Source: Nocardia sp. NRRL S-836 (lineage in GTDB: Bacteria > Actinomycetota > Actinomycetes > Mycobacteriales > Pseudonocardiaceae). Taken from it: a stretch of 64,000 bases of DNA. Location: positions 15,934-79,933 of the forward strand of contig NZ_LGDY01000109.1 of assembly GCF_001279525.1 (NCBI RefSeq), written 5' to 3'. The position numbers were made by a program, and so were the translations under genes. The notes beneath the pieces were generated by a model that saw nothing but the letters and a program-made list of their open reading frames with translations, had not been told where the DNA came from and ran no database searches. Shown here piece after piece: positions 63,033 to 64,000 of the stretch (within the stretch, counting starts at the first letter, position 1; each line of letters starts with the position of its first letter).

Positions 63033-63341
63033 ATGACCGCCGGTGGTTTCAACGTCACGTCGGACGTGCTGGAAGCGCACGCGAAGGCCCTGGAGGGCCT
63101 GCACGGACGCCTGCAGGGGGCGGTCGACGCGGCCAACACCGTGTCGATGCCGACCGACGCCTACGGCATCATCTGCCAGCCGTTCCGGATGCTGCTGGAC
63201 CCCGTGGAGCAGTGGGGCATGGACGCGTTGAAGGGTGTCGCCGAGGCGATGGACGCCACCGCGAAGCGCATCGACGAGACCGCGAAGCACTACCAGGCCG
63301 TCGAGGACTCCATCGTCCAGACGCTGAAGGGCGGCGCCTGA
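63033..63341 (+). CDS. EspC-like type VII secretion target
   Basis: 102 residues, helical hairpin length typical of EspC/WXG100-type substrates. Start GAGGGGG-TTCG-ATG. It has VTSDVLEAHAKALEGLHGRLQGAVDAA, then a Gly/Pro turn, and a second helix WGMDALKGVAEAMDATAKRIDETAKHYQAVEDSIVQTL. The canonical WXG is not present in the turn (YGIICQPF), as in the EspC subfamily. The next gene starts within its stop codon (TGATG), so it is co-expressed. Confidence 0.85.
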   Translation: MTAGGFNVTSDVLEAHAKALEGLHGRLQGAVDAANTVSMPTDAYGIICQPFRMLLDPVEQWGMDALKGVAEAMDATAKRIDETAKHYQAVEDSIVQTLKGGA

Positions 63342-64000
63342 TGTCGTCACCGAACCCCTTGGTGGCGCAGGCACCCGCTGAACCGTCCGGCTTCTTCAAC
63401 AAGGGCACCGGCGACAACGGCTGGGCGACGGGCATCTCCATCGCCGAGTCCGCGATGGACGCCTACAACGGCATCTCCGAGGGCAACTGGATCGAGGGCG
63501 GCCTCGGCGTGCTCGGCCTGGCCGCCGACGCCGCCTCGATGGCCATCGACCCGTTCGGCACCCTGCTGTCGTCCGCGGCGTCGTTCCTGATGGAACACAT
63601 GCAGCCGCTGAAGGAAGCCCTCGACTGGCTGGGCAACCCGCCGGTGATCGAGTCGTACTCCACGACGTGGAAGAACGTCTCGGCCGAACTCGGCAAGGTG
63701 GCCACCGAGTACAAGTCCGCGGTCGACGCCACCTCCCCGTGGACCGGCCCCGCCGCCGACGCCTACCGCGCCGCGGCCGGCGGCCAGCTCGACGCGCTCT
63801 CCGGCGCCGCCTCGACCGCCGGTTCCATCGGCACGGTCGTCGGCGTGATGGGCATGGTCGTCGGTTTCGTGCGCGAGATGGTGCGCGACCTGATCGCCGA
63901 CCTCGTCGGCAAGCTGATCACGTGGGTGCTGGAGGCCGTGTTCACGCTCGGCTTCGGCACGCCCGTGATCGTGGCGCAGGCCGTGACGGCGATCTCGAAG
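63341..64000 (+). CDS. WXG-type N-terminus of a putative type VII effector, truncated by the window
   Basis: The first 220 residues are seen; the gene continues past base 64000. The N-terminal portion MSSPNPLVAQAPAEPSGFF is followed by a glycine-rich segment (IEGGLGVLGLAADAAS) and the helical hairpin ESYSTTWKNVSAELGKVATEYKSAVDATSPWTGPAADAYRAAAGGQLDAL. That hairpin has the WTG (WxG) turn of type VII substrates. A hydrophobic helix VVGVMGMVVGFVREMVRDL follows. Such proteins often carry a C-terminal toxin domain, with an immunity gene next to it, but that part is not in view. Confidence 0.85.
   Translation, partial: MSSPNPLVAQAPAEPSGFFNKGTGDNGWATGISIAESAMDAYNGISEGNWIEGGLGVLGLAADAASMAIDPFGTLLSSAASFLMEHMQPLKEALDWLGNPPVIESYSTTWKNVSAELGKVATEYKSAVDATSPWTGPAADAYRAAAGGQLDALSGAASTAGSIGTVVGVMGMVVGFVREMVRDLIADLVGKLITWVLEAVFTLGFGTPVIVAQAVTAISK

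Overview
The window is GC-rich chromosomal DNA from an actinomycete. Gene order, codon use, mycothiol-type enzymes, an actinobacterial LexA box and type VII secretion substrates point to the Pseudonocardiaceae (Lentzea/Saccharothrix-like). That placement is inference from protein resemblance; no rRNA or other taxonomic marker is present. It is almost entirely protein coding, with short intergenic gaps, many stop/start overlaps (ATGA, GTGA) and several apparently leaderless promoters. I see no tRNA, rRNA, CRISPR array, insertion sequence or prophage.

Layout. 1-3.5 kb: the 5' part of a soluble transhydrogenase (sthA), a secreted protein of unknown function, an AlkD-like DNA glycosylase and a RimJ-type acetyltransferase. 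3.5-5.9 kb: an unusual minus-strand cluster of five small exported proteins. Four are paralogues with an Asn-Pro motif and one conserved cysteine pair, and one is fibronectin-III-like. 6.1-17.8 kb: the translation block infC-rpmI-rplT-rRNA methyltransferase and pheS-pheT. It is interrupted by an oppositely oriented HSP90/TPR gene pair and an S41 peptidase. infC has a leader with attenuator-like hairpins. 17.9-20 kb: a DUF1844 protein and two membrane/coiled-coil proteins.

20-28.5 kb: a catabolic island. A minus arm (PfkB kinase, IclR regulator, RidA) diverges from a plus arm (D-amino acid deaminase-like PLP enzyme, N-acyl-D-amino-acid deacylase, GntP permease). A palindrome at the start of the deaminase is a candidate operator. 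A GH36 alpha-galactosidase follows. Together the plus-arm genes look able to import, deacylate and deaminate N-acyl-D-amino acids, with RidA clearing the reactive enamine/imine products. 28.6-31 kb: an FAD monooxygenase and its divergent TetR regulator with a perfect operator, then an SRPBCC protein. 31-34.3 kb: uvrA with a LexA (SOS) box and a small coupled downstream ORF.

34.4-49.8 kb: mostly single enzymes. They include a maleylpyruvate-isomerase-like protein, an acyltransferase, a metallo-beta-lactamase-fold hydrolase, an orphan Phd/YefM antitoxin, an amidase, RNase HI with two zinc-knuckle-like repeats, a methyltransferase and an aminotransferase. An ArsR/SRPBCC pair, DinB polymerase, NUDIX, a secreted endonuclease and a quinone oxidoreductase follow. 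49.8-62.4 kb: a YqeB-TetR operon, a cysteine-desulfurase-like enzyme, membrane proteins, a lipoprotein, an XRE-family regulator, an EI24 protein, a secreted beta-propeller protein, a trypsin-like protease and an FKBP. 62.4-64 kb: the start of a type VII secretion effector locus (YbaB-like protein, EspC-like protein, WXG-type N-terminus of a large protein), cut by the window end.
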